This document shows positions 18,538 to 27,811 of a DNA stretch of 64,000 nt, one piece after another (position 1 is the stretch's first letter; each line of letters starts with the position of its first letter). The stretch covers positions 55,984 to 119,983 of the forward strand of contig NZ_JAKGSG010000041.1 in assembly GCF_021568775.1 (NCBI RefSeq), in the 5' to 3' direction. The stretch is from Antribacter soli (GTDB taxonomy: Bacteria; Actinomycetota; Actinomycetes; Actinomycetales; Cellulomonadaceae). A model generated the notes under the pieces. That model saw only the letters and a list, made by a program, of their open reading frames with translations. It was not told the DNA's origin and made no database searches. The translations under genes were made by a program, and so were the position numbers.

Positions 18538-20334
18538 CTACTGACCGCCGTACAGGCCGCCCGGGGTCGGACCGTTGTTGCCCTGCCCGCGGAGCGTCGG
18601 ACGCTCGTAGTCGTCCTCGACCTGCAGCTCGGCGACGTCGTCGCCCAGCTCGCGGAGCAGCGCGTGGCGCGCCTCGCGGCGGCGACGCTGCTCCAGCGGC
18701 TCGGGCACCGGCGCAGCGGCGAGCAGACGCCGCGTGTACTCCTCCCGCGGCTCGTGCAGCACGTCCTCGCGCAGGCCCTGCTCCACGATCTCGCCGTTCT
18801 GCAGCACCACGACGCGGTGCGCGAGCATGTCGATCACCGCGAGGTCGTGGCTCACGAACAGGCAGGCGAACTTGTAGCGCTCCTGCAGCGAGGTGAACAT
18901 GGCGAGCACCGAGGCCTGCACCGACACGTCGAGCGCGGACGTCGGCTCGTCGGCGACGAGGAGCTCCGGCTCGAGCGTGAGGGCGCGTGCCACGCTCACG
19001 CGCTGGCGCTGCCCGCCCGACAGCTCGTGGGGGTAGCGGTTGTAGAAGCTGCGGGGCAGCTCGACCGCGTCCAGGAGCTCGAGCACGCGGCGGCGGCGCG
19101 AGCGGTCGTCGCCGATCTTGTGCACCTCGAGCGGCTCGGCGATGACCGAGCCGATCGGGAAGCGCGGGTTCATGGACGCCGCCGGGTCCTGAAACACCAC
19201 GCCGATGCGCTTGCGCAGCGCCTTGAGCTGCTTGCCCTTGAGCTGCGTGATGTCGTGACCCATGATCGACACCGCACCGGAGTGCGCCGGGATGAGACCC
19301 AGCGCGCACTTGCCGATCGTCGACTTGCCGGAGCCCGACTCGCCCACGAGGCCCACGATCTCGCCGGGCATCACCTTGAACGACACGTCGTCGACAGCAC
19401 GGAACGGCGGCTTGCCCAGGCGGTGGTACTCGATGACGAGGTTGCGCAGGTCGAGCGTCGGCGCCTCCTCGGAGACGTCCACGGTGAGCGGCGCCGCGGA
19501 GTTCACGCCAAGGCGCGGCACCGCGGACAGCAGCTTCTTCGTGTAATCGTGGCGCGGGTGGTTGAGCACCTGGTCCGCGGTGCCGGTCTCCACGATGTCG
19601 CCCTGGAGCATCACCGCGACCCGGTCCGCCATGTCGGCGACCACGCCCATGTTGTGGGTGATGAGGAGGATGCCCGTGTTGAGCTTCTCCTTCAGGGACC
19701 GCAGCAGGTCCAGGATGTCGGCCTGGACCGTGACGTCGAGGGCCGTGGTCGGCTCGTCGGCGATGATGACCTTGGGGTCGCAGGCGATCGCCATGGCGAT
19801 GACCACGCGCTGGCGCTGGCCACCCGACAGCTCGTGCGGGTACTGCTTGAGGCGGCGTTCGGGTTCCGGGATCCCGACCATGCGGAGCAGCTCCGCGGCG
19901 CGCGCCTCGGCCTGCTTGCCGTAGGCGATGCCGTGCAGCTGCAGACCCTCGGTGAGCTGGTCACCGATCGTCAGGACCGGGTTCAGCGCGGTCATCGGCT
20001 CCTGGAAGACCATGGCCACGTCGTTGCCGCGCATCTCGCGCAGGCCCCGGCTGTCCAGCCGGCCGACGATCTTGTTGCCGACCCGGATGGTGCCCCCGAC
20101 CCGGGCGTTCCCGGGGAGCAGGCCGAGGGCGGTCATCGACGTGACCGACTTGCCGGAGCCCGACTCGCCGACGAGGGCGACGACCTCGCCGGGACGGACG
20201 TCGAGCGAGATGCCCTTGACCGCGTGCACGTCACCGAAGTCGGTGCCGAACGTGACCGTGAGGTCCTCGAAGGAGAGGACGGCGTCGCCGGGGGCCGCCT
20301 GGGCGCCCGGGGAGGTGATGTCGAGAGTGGTCAT
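18538..20334 (-). CDS. oligopeptide ABC transporter, fused dual ATPase (OppD-OppF)
   Basis: A 598-residue protein with two complete ATPase domains in tandem. Domain 1 (about residues 20-275) has Walker A GESGSGKS and signature LSGGQRQRVV; domain 2 (about residues 295-540) has a second GESGSGKS and LSGGQRQRVS. It energises peptide import through the OppB-OppC permease pair. The fusion replaces the separate oppD and oppF genes of other bacteria and is common in actinobacteria. The C-terminal ~60 residues are acidic and low in conservation. The ATG at 20334, one base after the oppC stop, has AAGGA upstream; an in-frame start 14 codons earlier lies inside oppC. Confidence 0.92.
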   Translation of the reverse strand: MTTLDITSPGAQAAPGDAVLSFEDLTVTFGTDFGDVHAVKGISLDVRPGEVVALVGESGSGKSVTSMTALGLLPGNARVGGTIRVGNKIVGRLDSRGLREMRGNDVAMVFQEPMTALNPVLTIGDQLTEGLQLHGIAYGKQAEARAAELLRMVGIPEPERRLKQYPHELSGGQRQRVVIAMAIACDPKVIIADEPTTALDVTVQADILDLLRSLKEKLNTGILLITHNMGVVADMADRVAVMLQGDIVETGTADQVLNHPRHDYTKKLLSAVPRLGVNSAAPLTVDVSEEAPTLDLRNLVIEYHRLGKPPFRAVDDVSFKVMPGEIVGLVGESGSGKSTIGKCALGLIPAHSGAVSIMGHDITQLKGKQLKALRKRIGVVFQDPAASMNPRFPIGSVIAEPLEVHKIGDDRSRRRRVLELLDAVELPRSFYNRYPHELSGGQRQRVSVARALTLEPELLVADEPTSALDVSVQASVLAMFTSLQERYKFACLFVSHDLAVIDMLAHRVVVLQNGEIVEQGLREDVLHEPREEYTRRLLAAAPVPEPLEQRRRREARHALLRELGDDVAELQVEDDYERPTLRGQGNNGPTPGGLYGGQ

Positions 20335-20335
20335 C

Positions 20336-21340
20336 TCAGTCCTTGTTCCGGGTCTGGCGGGGGTCGAACGCGTCACGGAGGCCGTCGCCGATGAAGTTCA
20401 CGCAGAGGGCGATGGTCAGGATGAGCAGACCCGGCCACCAGAACAGCCAGGGACGGGTGGAGAAGGCGTTCTGGTTGAGCGAGATCAGCAGGCCGAGCGA
20501 CGTGTCCGGCGGGCGCACTCCGTACCCGAGGAACGACAGCGACGTCTCGAGCAGGATCGCCGTCGAGATCGTCAGCGTCGCGTTGACGATGATGACGCCC
20601 ACCGAGTTCGGCAGGATGTGCTTGACGATGATCCGCCAGGGGCTCGTGCCGACCGCCTGTGCGGCCATGACGAACTCGCGCTCACGCAGTGACAGGACCT
20701 CGCCTCGCACCAGGCGGGCGAGGCCCGTCCAGGTGACGAGGCCGAGCATGAGCGACAGACCCCAGATGCCCCACTCGGACGCGGTGCGGCCGAGCACCGC
20801 CGCGAGGACGAGCAGCGGGATGACGATGAAGACGTCGGTCAGACGCATGAGGATCGAGTCGAGCCAGCCCCGGTAGTAGCCGGCGATCGCGCCGATCGCG
20901 GTGCCGATGACGGTGGACACGACGCCGATGACCAGCGCGATGACGATGGAGCGCTGGGTGCCGCGCATCGTCATGGCGAAGAAGTCCTTGCCGATGGCGT
21001 CCTGACCGAACGGGTGCGTCCACGTGGGGGAACCCGTGCCGATCTTGTCGAACGTGGCCAGGTACGACTTGTCCCACCAGCCCGGGATCGGCCCCATGCC
21101 GATCGACGAGAAGGCCAGGACGATCACCACGCCCAGGATGGCGATAGAGATCATCGCGGCCCGGTGGCGGACGAACCGGCGCCAGACGAGCTGTCCCTGG
21201 CTGTAGGACGCGTCCTCGCCCGGCTGAGGCCCGGCCGGCAGTACGCCGGCGCCCATGCCGGCCTCGACGTCGACACCCGTCACGGACGGCGTCGGCTGGT
21301 AGTCCTCCCCGCGGGGAGCGGTGTTCCTGATGTCACTCAT
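20336..21340 (-). CDS. oppC: oligopeptide ABC transporter permease OppC
   Basis: A 334-residue membrane protein. A hydrophilic N-terminal ~55 residues precede a helix (AAMISIAILGVVIVLAFSS), then the DppC/OppC core with several helices and the ATPase-contact EAA loop near REFVMAAQAVGTSPWRIIVKHILPN (here described only by its ends, residues ~220-245). The C-terminus ends FIGDGLRDAFDPRQT, the usual end of this family. It forms the translocation channel with OppB. The ATG at 21340 is preceded by GGAG. It lies 69 bases downstream of oppB in the opp operon. Confidence 0.92.
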   Translation of the reverse strand: MSDIRNTAPRGEDYQPTPSVTGVDVEAGMGAGVLPAGPQPGEDASYSQGQLVWRRFVRHRAAMISIAILGVVIVLAFSSIGMGPIPGWWDKSYLATFDKIGTGSPTWTHPFGQDAIGKDFFAMTMRGTQRSIVIALVIGVVSTVIGTAIGAIAGYYRGWLDSILMRLTDVFIVIPLLVLAAVLGRTASEWGIWGLSLMLGLVTWTGLARLVRGEVLSLREREFVMAAQAVGTSPWRIIVKHILPNSVGVIIVNATLTISTAILLETSLSFLGYGVRPPDTSLGLLISLNQNAFSTRPWLFWWPGLLILTIALCVNFIGDGLRDAFDPRQTRNKD

Positions 21341-21409
21341 CTCGGTCTCCGGCAGGTGCGAGTGCGCGGGTCGCGCGCAGTGTGGTGGCGAACGTGGCGT
21401 GCACCGGGA

Positions 21410-22933
21410 TCACCGCCGGATCCGGGGGTCGAGGAACGCGTACGCGATGTCGGCGAGAAGGTTCATCGCGACTGCGGCCACGCCGGTCACCAGGAAGAAG
21501 GCCATGACAGGTCCAGGGTCGACCGCTTCGAGGCCCTGCTGGAAGAGCTGCCCCATGCCCTTCCAGCCGAAGACGCGCTCCGTGATGACTGCGCCGCCGA
21601 TCAGGCCGGCGAAGTCGAACGCCACGATCGTCGTGATCGGGATGAGCGCGTTGCGGAACGCGTGCTTGACGATGACCTCGCGCTCCGACAGGCCCTTCGA
21701 GCGCGCGGTGCGCACGTAGTCCTGGCTCATGACCTCGAGCATCGAGGCGCGGGTGTACCGGCTGTGGCCGGCGATCGAGACGAGCGCGAGCAGCAAGGTC
21801 GGGAGGAGGAGCTGGGCGCCCTTGTCCAGCATCGACTCCCAGAACCCGCCACTGAACTGCGGCGTCTCCGCACCGATCGTGGAGATCGGGCGCGACTTCA
21901 GGCCGAGGAAGCTCGCCCAGTGGCCGACGAGCTGGTCGGCGACGACGAGGAGGCTCGTGATGACGCCTGTGATCGTCGTGACCGTCATCGACTCGCGCTT
22001 GGCGTAGTCGCCCCACAGGTAGCCGACGGCCACCGAGACCACGATCGTCAGCACGAACAGGCCGGCCATCACGATCCAGGTGGGCTCCGTCAGCACGCCG
22101 CTGTACGCGAAGGCGAGGTAGGCCACCGTGCCGACCACCGCGGTGGTGAGGGCGGCGTACAGAACACGGCGGTTCTTCAGGCCGGTGACCAGGGCCGTCG
22201 TGAGCACACCGGCTGCGGCCGCGACGAGCAGCACCATGACCGGGCCGAAGACCGGGTTGCGGTACCAGTCGACGGCGTTGAAGACGAACATGATGGCGGC
22301 GACGAAGACGAACGAGGCCGAGGCTGTGATCAGCCGCCGCCTGTTGGAGCCGCCGAGGATGCCCTGCAGCAGGGCCGCGACCACCACCGCGATGACCACG
22401 ATCGTCAGCGGCGCGTACTGCCCCTCCGCGATCCAGTTGTTGTAGCGGATCGCGCCGAACTCCTTGAGCAGCACCGCGGCCCAGAAGACCGGGAGGGCGA
22501 AGAAGAGGAAGGCGCCGAACGTCACCGAGTAGTCGAAGCCCGAGTACTGGCGGATGGCCGTCAGGATGCCCAGGCCGATGCCGACGACGATCGCGAGCAG
22601 CGTGGCCAGCGTGACGAGGCGGAGCGTCGAGCCGGCCGCCTGCGAGGTGAGCGCCAGGACGTTGCTGCCGTTGACCGTGGTGCCGAGGTCGCACTGGCCG
22701 GTGAAGCAGCCGAGGACACCCTGCAGCCAGTTCCAGTAGCGCACGGGGGCCGGGTCGTCGAGGCCCATCGAGAGGATGCGCGCGCGCATCATTGCGGCGG
22801 CGCGCGGGTCGGGGTTCTCCCGGAGGTCTCGGAGCGGGTCACCGGAGTTGATGGTGAGCAGGAACATGAGCACCGACGCAAAGAAGAGCACCAGTACGGA
22901 TGCTCCTGTTCGGCGGAGTATGAACTTCAGCAC
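21410..22933 (-). CDS. oppB: oligopeptide ABC transporter permease OppB, extended form
   Basis: A 507-residue permease, against ~310-340 for typical OppB. The N-terminus (LKFILRRTGASVLVLFFASV) and C-terminus (ending ADIAYAFLDPRIR) match the family, and the EAA loop is at about residues 400-420 (SQDYVRTARSKGL, then HAFRN). The extra ~180 residues lie between the second and third core helices and contain additional hydrophobic segments (LTIVVIAVVVAALLQGIL, ASFVFVAAIMFVFNAV, VMVLLVAAAAGVLTTALV, WIVMAGLFVLTIVVSVAV). The start is GTG. It follows oppA with a 268-base gap that contains hairpins. Confidence 0.88.
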   Translation of the reverse strand: MLKFILRRTGASVLVLFFASVLMFLLTINSGDPLRDLRENPDPRAAAMMRARILSMGLDDPAPVRYWNWLQGVLGCFTGQCDLGTTVNGSNVLALTSQAAGSTLRLVTLATLLAIVVGIGLGILTAIRQYSGFDYSVTFGAFLFFALPVFWAAVLLKEFGAIRYNNWIAEGQYAPLTIVVIAVVVAALLQGILGGSNRRRLITASASFVFVAAIMFVFNAVDWYRNPVFGPVMVLLVAAAAGVLTTALVTGLKNRRVLYAALTTAVVGTVAYLAFAYSGVLTEPTWIVMAGLFVLTIVVSVAVGYLWGDYAKRESMTVTTITGVITSLLVVADQLVGHWASFLGLKSRPISTIGAETPQFSGGFWESMLDKGAQLLLPTLLLALVSIAGHSRYTRASMLEVMSQDYVRTARSKGLSEREVIVKHAFRNALIPITTIVAFDFAGLIGGAVITERVFGWKGMGQLFQQGLEAVDPGPVMAFFLVTGVAAVAMNLLADIAYAFLDPRIRR

Positions 22934-23098
22934 GGGAAAGGCCCTTCAAGGCGGGCGCCGGATCACGGCGTCTGCGGCAGTGGGATCGGCTAGAAACTGT
23001 ACGGCACGACGATGACGCCAGAGGCCACCTCATTGTGGCGGTGAGAAATACCACGGCCCCCTGGCCGTTCGCTGACAAGGGTTCCGGTAGACGACACT

Positions 23099-23130
23099 GT
23101 GGGGCAGGAAGCTTACGCTCCCTGCCCCAC
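23099..23130 (-). terminator. second hairpin between oppA and oppB
   Basis: Arms 23099-23108 and 23121-23130 pair over 10 bases around a 12-base loop. It lies beyond the stronger hairpin at 23158-23190; together they may limit readthrough from oppA into the permease genes. Confidence 0.5.
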
Positions 23131-23157
23131 AGGCAACGGGTGTCGGTGGGTCACCGA

Positions 23158-23190
23158 TCGGGTGACCCCGGGAGTCCCGGGGTCACCCGA
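23158..23190 (-). terminator. 15-bp hairpin right after oppA
   Basis: Arms 23158-23172 and 23176-23190 are perfectly complementary with a 3-base loop, 11 bases beyond the oppA stop. In opp operons the binding protein is needed in excess over the permease, and partial termination here would provide that. Confidence 0.65.
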
Positions 23191-23201
23191 GGGTCAGAGG
23201 C

Positions 23202-25025
23202 TCAAGAAGCCCGCGACCACTGCTCGGCGTTCCACGGAAGACCGTTCTGAGCAACGGTCTGGCGGATGTTCTGCAGGTCGGAGTTGTACGCAGCGATACC
23301 CGGGTGAGCGAAGACCGGAAGGTTGAACAGGTCCTTCCAGAGCTCCGTCTCGATGATCTTCTGCTGCTCCAGGTGGACGGCCGGGTCGGCCGAGTCGGCG
23401 AGGGCGGTCCACGCCGCGGTCACGGGCTCGGACTCGTACTTGCCGTAGTTCTGACCGCCACCGGTGCTGTAGATCGACTGGCCCGAGGCGACCAGGCCGG
23501 AACCGGCCCAGGCGAAGAGGGCGATGTCGTAGTCACCGGCGTCGAGCTCGGTGTCGAAGAACGCCTCCGAGCCACCGTCGATGATGTTGAAGCCGGCCTC
23601 GTCGCAGCTGGCCTTGATGAGAGCGACCTCCTGCGAGCGACGCTCGTTCGGGGCGTTGTACGAGATCTCGACGTCGATCGGCGTGGCCACACCGGACTCG
23701 GCGATCTTGGCCTTCGAGGCCTCGATGTCCACCTCGTCCCAGCTGCCGTCGTACGAGACCTCGGTCACCTCGGCGTAGGCGTCCTGGAACGGGAAGACCT
23801 CACGGGCGTTCATGACGACCGCGTCCGGGTTGAGCGGCTTGATCAGGTCGTCCACGATCTTCTGACGCGGGGCGCACAGGGCGAACGCCTCACGCAGGAC
23901 CAGGCCACCGGCGTCGTTCGCGAACGGACGGCCCGAGGCGAAGTTGAAGTCCAGGTGCTCCCACGTGAACTCCTGGCCCGTGGAGATCGTCACCGAGTCG
24001 CCGAGCTGCTCGAGCTGGGCGACGGTGTCGACCGTGGCCTGCGGCTCGATCGCGTCGAGGTCACCGTTCGAGAGCGCCTGGACGTGCGTCTCGGGAGCGG
24101 CGAAGCGGAACGTGAGCTCCTTGGTCGCCGGCGCCGGACCCCAGTAGTTCTCGTTGGCGGTCAGGGTGACGGCCTGACCAGCGGTCCAGCCACCCTCCTT
24201 GATGATGTACGGACCCGAAGAGGGAACCTCGGAGGCGTCGGGCAGCTGGCCCGGCGTCTCGTAGACCCAGCCGGTGTTCCACCACTCGGCGGCCGCGGTC
24301 AGGACGGCGACGTCGCCGTTGAGGATCGCGTCGACCAGGCCCTGGACGTCGGTGCCGGCCTTCTCGGCGACGACGTGCGCGGGCATCGAGTCGGAGACCT
24401 GAGCCTCCCAGTCGGCGTAGACCTTGTCATAGTTGTACGTGAGGGTCTTGCCACCGACCTCGCCCTCCGGCGGGCTGGACACGTAGGTACCGAAGGTCAG
24501 GCCACCGACGTAGTCGAAGAGCGGCGTCTCAGAGCCGTCGACCGTCTTGGTGCCCTGGTCGGTGTAGACCTGGGTCGCCCAGTCGAGGAGGTAGTCCTCG
24601 TAGGCGACCGGCTCACCGTCGGACCAGGTCGCGTCGTCGTTGATCGTGTACTCGACGACCAGGGGGTCCTCGGACGTCGCCTCGTACGAGCCGAAGTTCT
24701 CGTCGTGGCAGATCGTGCCGTCAGACCCGAAGTAGTAGAAGCCGCTGAACAGCTGCGTGTCCACGACGGCGTTGTACGTCGAGTTCGTGGCCGAGGTGTC
24801 GTTGTTGTACGCGTTCCACTCGTCCTCGCCGATCGAGTACTTGATCTCGCCGTCGGCGGTCTCGACCTCACCGAGGTCGGCCTTGCAGCCGTCCGTCGGC
24901 TCGACGGCGGTTGCCTCGGGAGTCGCGTCCTCGCCCGTCTCAGCACCGGGGGTGCTGCACGCGCTGAACAGCAGTGCACCGGTGGCCGCCATCGCGATGG
25001 CGGCGCCTGCACGCCTGATCTTCAA
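23202..25025 (-). CDS. oppA: oligopeptide-binding lipoprotein OppA
   Basis: A 607-residue substrate-binding protein (SBP_bac_5 family) for peptide import. A lipoprotein signal peptide is clear: KIRR, a hydrophobic stretch, and the lipobox LFSAC with Cys at about residue 23. An acidic linker (GAETGEDATPEATA) leads into the mature protein, which would be anchored outside the membrane. The SDGEPV/YEDYLLDW region is typical of domain I. The start codon is TTG at 25025, supported by the strong GAGGAGG seven bases or so upstream; no ATG or GTG fits the signal peptide. It is the first gene of the opp operon. Confidence 0.93.
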   Translation of the reverse strand: MKIRRAGAAIAMAATGALLFSACSTPGAETGEDATPEATAVEPTDGCKADLGEVETADGEIKYSIGEDEWNAYNNDTSATNSTYNAVVDTQLFSGFYYFGSDGTICHDENFGSYEATSEDPLVVEYTINDDATWSDGEPVAYEDYLLDWATQVYTDQGTKTVDGSETPLFDYVGGLTFGTYVSSPPEGEVGGKTLTYNYDKVYADWEAQVSDSMPAHVVAEKAGTDVQGLVDAILNGDVAVLTAAAEWWNTGWVYETPGQLPDASEVPSSGPYIIKEGGWTAGQAVTLTANENYWGPAPATKELTFRFAAPETHVQALSNGDLDAIEPQATVDTVAQLEQLGDSVTISTGQEFTWEHLDFNFASGRPFANDAGGLVLREAFALCAPRQKIVDDLIKPLNPDAVVMNAREVFPFQDAYAEVTEVSYDGSWDEVDIEASKAKIAESGVATPIDVEISYNAPNERRSQEVALIKASCDEAGFNIIDGGSEAFFDTELDAGDYDIALFAWAGSGLVASGQSIYSTGGGQNYGKYESEPVTAAWTALADSADPAVHLEQQKIIETELWKDLFNLPVFAHPGIAAYNSDLQNIRQTVAQNGLPWNAEQWSRAS

Positions 25026-25363
25026 TGTTCCTCCTCAGGAGTATGACGTCACCCGGGCCTGGGCCGACCCCCTGGGGGATGCTCTGGCCTGGCACCCGAA
25101 GCGCCGTCATGGTTTCGACTCACGCTACCCACGGCGGGGGGTGCTTTAGGCCGTTTCGCCCAGGAGAGAACGCGATCGTTACCGACTTGATATTGGCTCG
25201 TAGTCAACTTGTCGACTGCCCGGACTGGGCGAAACACGCGGGAAACACACCGGTGTGTCGGGATCCTTGTAGGACATCTTCCCGCGTTCCGGTCGCCCGG
25301 GGGCCCAGATCACGAGACCCACGGACCCGGTCACCTTGCCTTCTCGCGGCACCCTCTTTTGGT
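25026..25363. other. 338-base intergenic region upstream of oppA
   Basis: There is no convincing gene here. On the minus strand a TTGACT at about 25204-25199 could be the oppA -35 element; GGTAAC or TAACGA 18-20 bases on is a poor -10, so the promoter is uncertain. The leader would be about 140 bases. A perfect 14-base palindrome, ACACACCGGTGTGT, lies at 25245-25258, upstream of the putative promoter, and could be an operator. Confidence 0.4.
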
Positions 25364-26095
25364 TCACCTGTGGGCGACCACGACCAGCTCTCCGTCGCCC
25401 CGCCCGACCGGCTCGCGGTGCCAGCCGCCGAAGACGTGGTCCACCGTGAAGCCCTCGCGCCGCAGGTCGCCACGGAGGCGGTCCTCGTCGCGGAACGCCA
25501 GCTCGCCCGTCTGCACGTCGTGCGTCCCGTCCGGCAGCACGGCGTGCTCGTCGAGCGTCACGACGCCGTCGGTCACCGCCGTGACCTCGTACCAGCCCTC
25601 GACCCGGGTGCCGTCGTCCAGCTCCGTCATCCCGTGCGACTCCTGCGGGTTCCAGCGCTCCCACGCGCGCGCCGCGGGGTCGCGCGAGTCGAAGGCGAGC
25701 CGCCCGCCCGGCACGAGGACGCGATGCAGGTCGGCGAGCGTCCGTCGCCACTCCCCCGGGTCCGCGATCGCCTGGACCACGTGGGCGGTCATGAGCACCA
25801 GGTCGAAGCGGGCGCCGGAGTCGAGGGCCGACGACGTGCCCAGCACCCAGTCGACGTCCTCCGCGTGCGGCTTCAGCCGCGCAGCGGTCACCGCCCCCTC
25901 GTCCGGGTCGACGCCCATGACGATGTGCCCGGCCGCCGCGAGCGCCGTCGTCAGCCGGCCCGTCCCGCAGCCCAGGTCCAGCACGCGGCTCACCGGGTGC
26001 TCGTTCGCGAGCGCGAGGAAGAAGTCGTCGTCCTCGGCCCACACGTTCTCGGCGTCGTACAGAGTTGCGCGGAGGTCATCCGTCAGCGGGGTCAT
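25364..26095 (-). CDS. class I SAM-dependent methyltransferase
   Basis: A 243-residue Rossmann methyltransferase. Motif I VLDLGCGTGRLT (about residues 38-49) binds S-adenosylmethionine, with an acidic motif II in GVDPDEGAV and a post-motif FDLVLMTAHVVQ. Residues beyond 170 form a small beta-rich cap. The substrate is not evident; small-molecule methyltransferases of this type are very diverse. The start overlaps the stop of the TOPRIM gene (ATGA), so it is translationally coupled as the last gene of a three-gene operon. Confidence 0.85.
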   Translation of the reverse strand: MTPLTDDLRATLYDAENVWAEDDDFFLALANEHPVSRVLDLGCGTGRLTTALAAAGHIVMGVDPDEGAVTAARLKPHAEDVDWVLGTSSALDSGARFDLVLMTAHVVQAIADPGEWRRTLADLHRVLVPGGRLAFDSRDPAARAWERWNPQESHGMTELDDGTRVEGWYEVTAVTDGVVTLDEHAVLPDGTHDVQTGELAFRDEDRLRGDLRREGFTVDHVFGGWHREPVGRGDGELVVVAHR

Positions 26096-26727
26096 GCCCC
26101 GAGCCTAGGAACGGCCCGCCCCCGCGGCGACCCGATACCCCGCGCCGGCGGCGACCCGACATCGACGTGGTCGAGCAGCGCGGCGATCGGTCGCGGGACG
26201 CGGTCCGCGGGCAGCGCCGCGGCCAGCGCGCCGTCGAGCCGCGCCTTGCGGCCCGAGGTCGTGCCGATGAAGCGGTGCAGCTGTGCCGCCACGGGCCGTC
26301 CGCGGTGGAACGGCTGGACCTGGAACGTGCGGAACAGGCCGAGCTCGCCCTGCTCGGCGACGACGGCGAGCGCCGCCGCGGCGCCGAGCGCCCGCAGCAG
26401 CTCGTCCTCGAGGTCCTTGACGCACGCGAAGAAGCCGAGCGCCTCGAGCGCCTCGCGGGACTCCGCCGCCCCCAGACCGGCCCGGCGGACCGCGCCGCGC
26501 ACGTAGCGCTCCTCGGCGGCGTCGAACAGGCCCGCGACGACGACGCCCGGGTCGGCCAGCGCGGCGGTCAGGTGACGGCCGACGTTCGTCGCGCCGCCCA
26601 TCGCGACCACCGCGACGCCCTCCGCCGTCAGGTCGCGACCTCGGGCGACCGCGACGGCGAGGACCGCGGCGCGGTCGCTCGTCCCCTCGACGAGGAGGAC
26701 CGTGCGGGGCGCGCCGACGGCTGTCAT
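26092..26727 (-). CDS. TOPRIM domain protein (OLD-like, no ATPase domain)
   Basis: A 211-residue protein made almost entirely of a TOPRIM fold. The glutamate motif LLVEGTSDRAAV is at about residues 10-21, a GG-turn VAMGGATNV follows, and the acidic motif GLFDAAEERYV is near residue 66; the second acidic residue of the usual DxD is replaced by Ala-Glu. The segment KDLEDELLRALG and the HRFIGTTSGRK region are conserved in actinobacterial proteins of this type as I recall them. The fold binds metal and cleaves or transfers phosphodiesters in topoisomerases, primases and OLD nucleases. The linked ATPase of OLD proteins is absent. Its role is unknown. Confidence 0.7.
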   Translation of the reverse strand: MTAVGAPRTVLLVEGTSDRAAVLAVAVARGRDLTAEGVAVVAMGGATNVGRHLTAALADPGVVVAGLFDAAEERYVRGAVRRAGLGAAESREALEALGFFACVKDLEDELLRALGAAAALAVVAEQGELGLFRTFQVQPFHRGRPVAAQLHRFIGTTSGRKARLDGALAAALPADRVPRPIAALLDHVDVGSPPARGIGSPRGRAVPRLGA

Positions 26728-26743
26728 GGGTCCATCCTGCCCG

Positions 26744-27181
26744 TCAGGCCGGGCCCGACCAGCCCCAGCGCGGCAGCGGGAGCCCGTCCGGGACGTCGGC
26801 CGGGGCCGCGTACTCGTGGTTGACCGCCTCGGTCGCCCACGTGAACCAGGCGGCGAGGCTGTCACGGAGGCGGTCGTCGGCGGGCAGTCCGGCGTCGTCC
26901 ATCGCGAGGACGAAGCACGCGACGGCGCGGGCGTCCATCTCGTCGTGGGGGCCGTTCCCGGAGTGCATCCGCACGACGGCGTCGTGCCGGACGGCCGGCG
27001 CCGCGGGCCCGCCGAGCTGCTCCGCCCAGTAGGCGGCCAGGCGTTCGGTGTGCTGCGGGTGCACAGGCCGGTGGAACGCGTGTCTGACGACCGGGTCGGC
27101 CAGGACCCGCGCGTGCCACGCCCGGGCGAGGGCCAGGACCGCCGGCTCGCCGCCCATGGCCTCGTACACCGTGTCCGCCAT
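26744..27181 (-). CDS. truncated haemoglobin, group II (TrHbO-like)
   Basis: A 145-residue globin of the 2-over-2 fold. The segment PVHPQHTERLAAYWAEQLGG carries the proximal (F8) histidine region, and the C-terminal LPRWGWSG is typical of group II, whose WG8 tryptophan contacts haem ligands. Likely functions are oxygen or NO handling and oxidative stress defence. I chose the ATG at 27181 for its match to family N-termini (MADTVYEAMGG); an in-frame start 16 codons upstream has no support. It heads an operon with the TOPRIM protein (16-base gap) and the methyltransferase. Confidence 0.82.
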   Translation of the reverse strand: MADTVYEAMGGEPAVLALARAWHARVLADPVVRHAFHRPVHPQHTERLAAYWAEQLGGPAAPAVRHDAVVRMHSGNGPHDEMDARAVACFVLAMDDAGLPADDRLRDSLAAWFTWATEAVNHEYAAPADVPDGLPLPRWGWSGPA

Positions 27182-27332
27182 GGACCCACCGTGGCATGGC
27201 GACGGGTGCCGCACCAGCGGTCCGACCATCAGATCACCTGAAGATTACACTCGGAGCGGAGGTCTGCCCCGACATGCAAGGACCGGCGCCCTGATGCGGA
27301 CATACTGGCCTTCCCCCGACCGAAGGACGTTC

Positions 27333-27773
27333 ATGCCGACCCACGACGAGGCGACCTTCCTGTATCTCATCAAGCAGGTCGAGCTCGCCGCCCGCTCACA
27401 CCTCGACGAGGCGGTCAGCGGGCATGGGCTGACGGCGTTGCAGTACACGGCCCTGACGGTGCTCGAGAGGCACCCGGGCATGACGTCGTCGGAGCTCGCG
27501 CGCAACTCCTTCGTGCGGCCGCAGACGATGGCGCAGATGATCACCTACCTCTTGCAGCGCGGCTTCGTGCGCCGCGGGCCGGACGAACGCTCGCGCCGTC
27601 AGCTGCTGATCTTCCTCACGGACGAGGGGCAGGCCGTGCTGGACACGCTGCGCGAGCCCGTGCGCGACATCGAGAAGACCATGCTGTCCGGCCTGACCGA
27701 GGATGACGTCCGGCACCTCGACGCCTCCCTGCGGGCCTGCCGGGTCGCGCTCGGCGGCGGAGCGGCGCACTGA
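27333..27773 (+). CDS. MarR-family transcriptional regulator
   Basis: A 146-residue winged-helix regulator. After an N-terminal dimerisation helix, the DNA-binding domain spans about residues 30-100: ALQYTALTVLERHPGMTSS, ARNSFVRPQTMAQMITYL (recognition helix) and the wing RRGPDERSRRQLLIFLT. C-terminal helices complete the dimer interface. MarR proteins respond to phenolic and other aromatic ligands. The ATG at 27333 has AAGGA seven bases upstream; an earlier ATG at 27294 is poorer. A TACACT at 27246-27251 could be its -10. It converges with the alcohol/aldehyde dehydrogenase operon, which is a candidate target. Confidence 0.88.
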   Translation: MPTHDEATFLYLIKQVELAARSHLDEAVSGHGLTALQYTALTVLERHPGMTSSELARNSFVRPQTMAQMITYLLQRGFVRRGPDERSRRQLLIFLTDEGQAVLDTLREPVRDIEKTMLSGLTEDDVRHLDASLRACRVALGGGAAH

Positions 27774-27811
27774 CGCACAGCCGTCCGGCGTTCCTGCCGA
27801 CATAGACCTCA

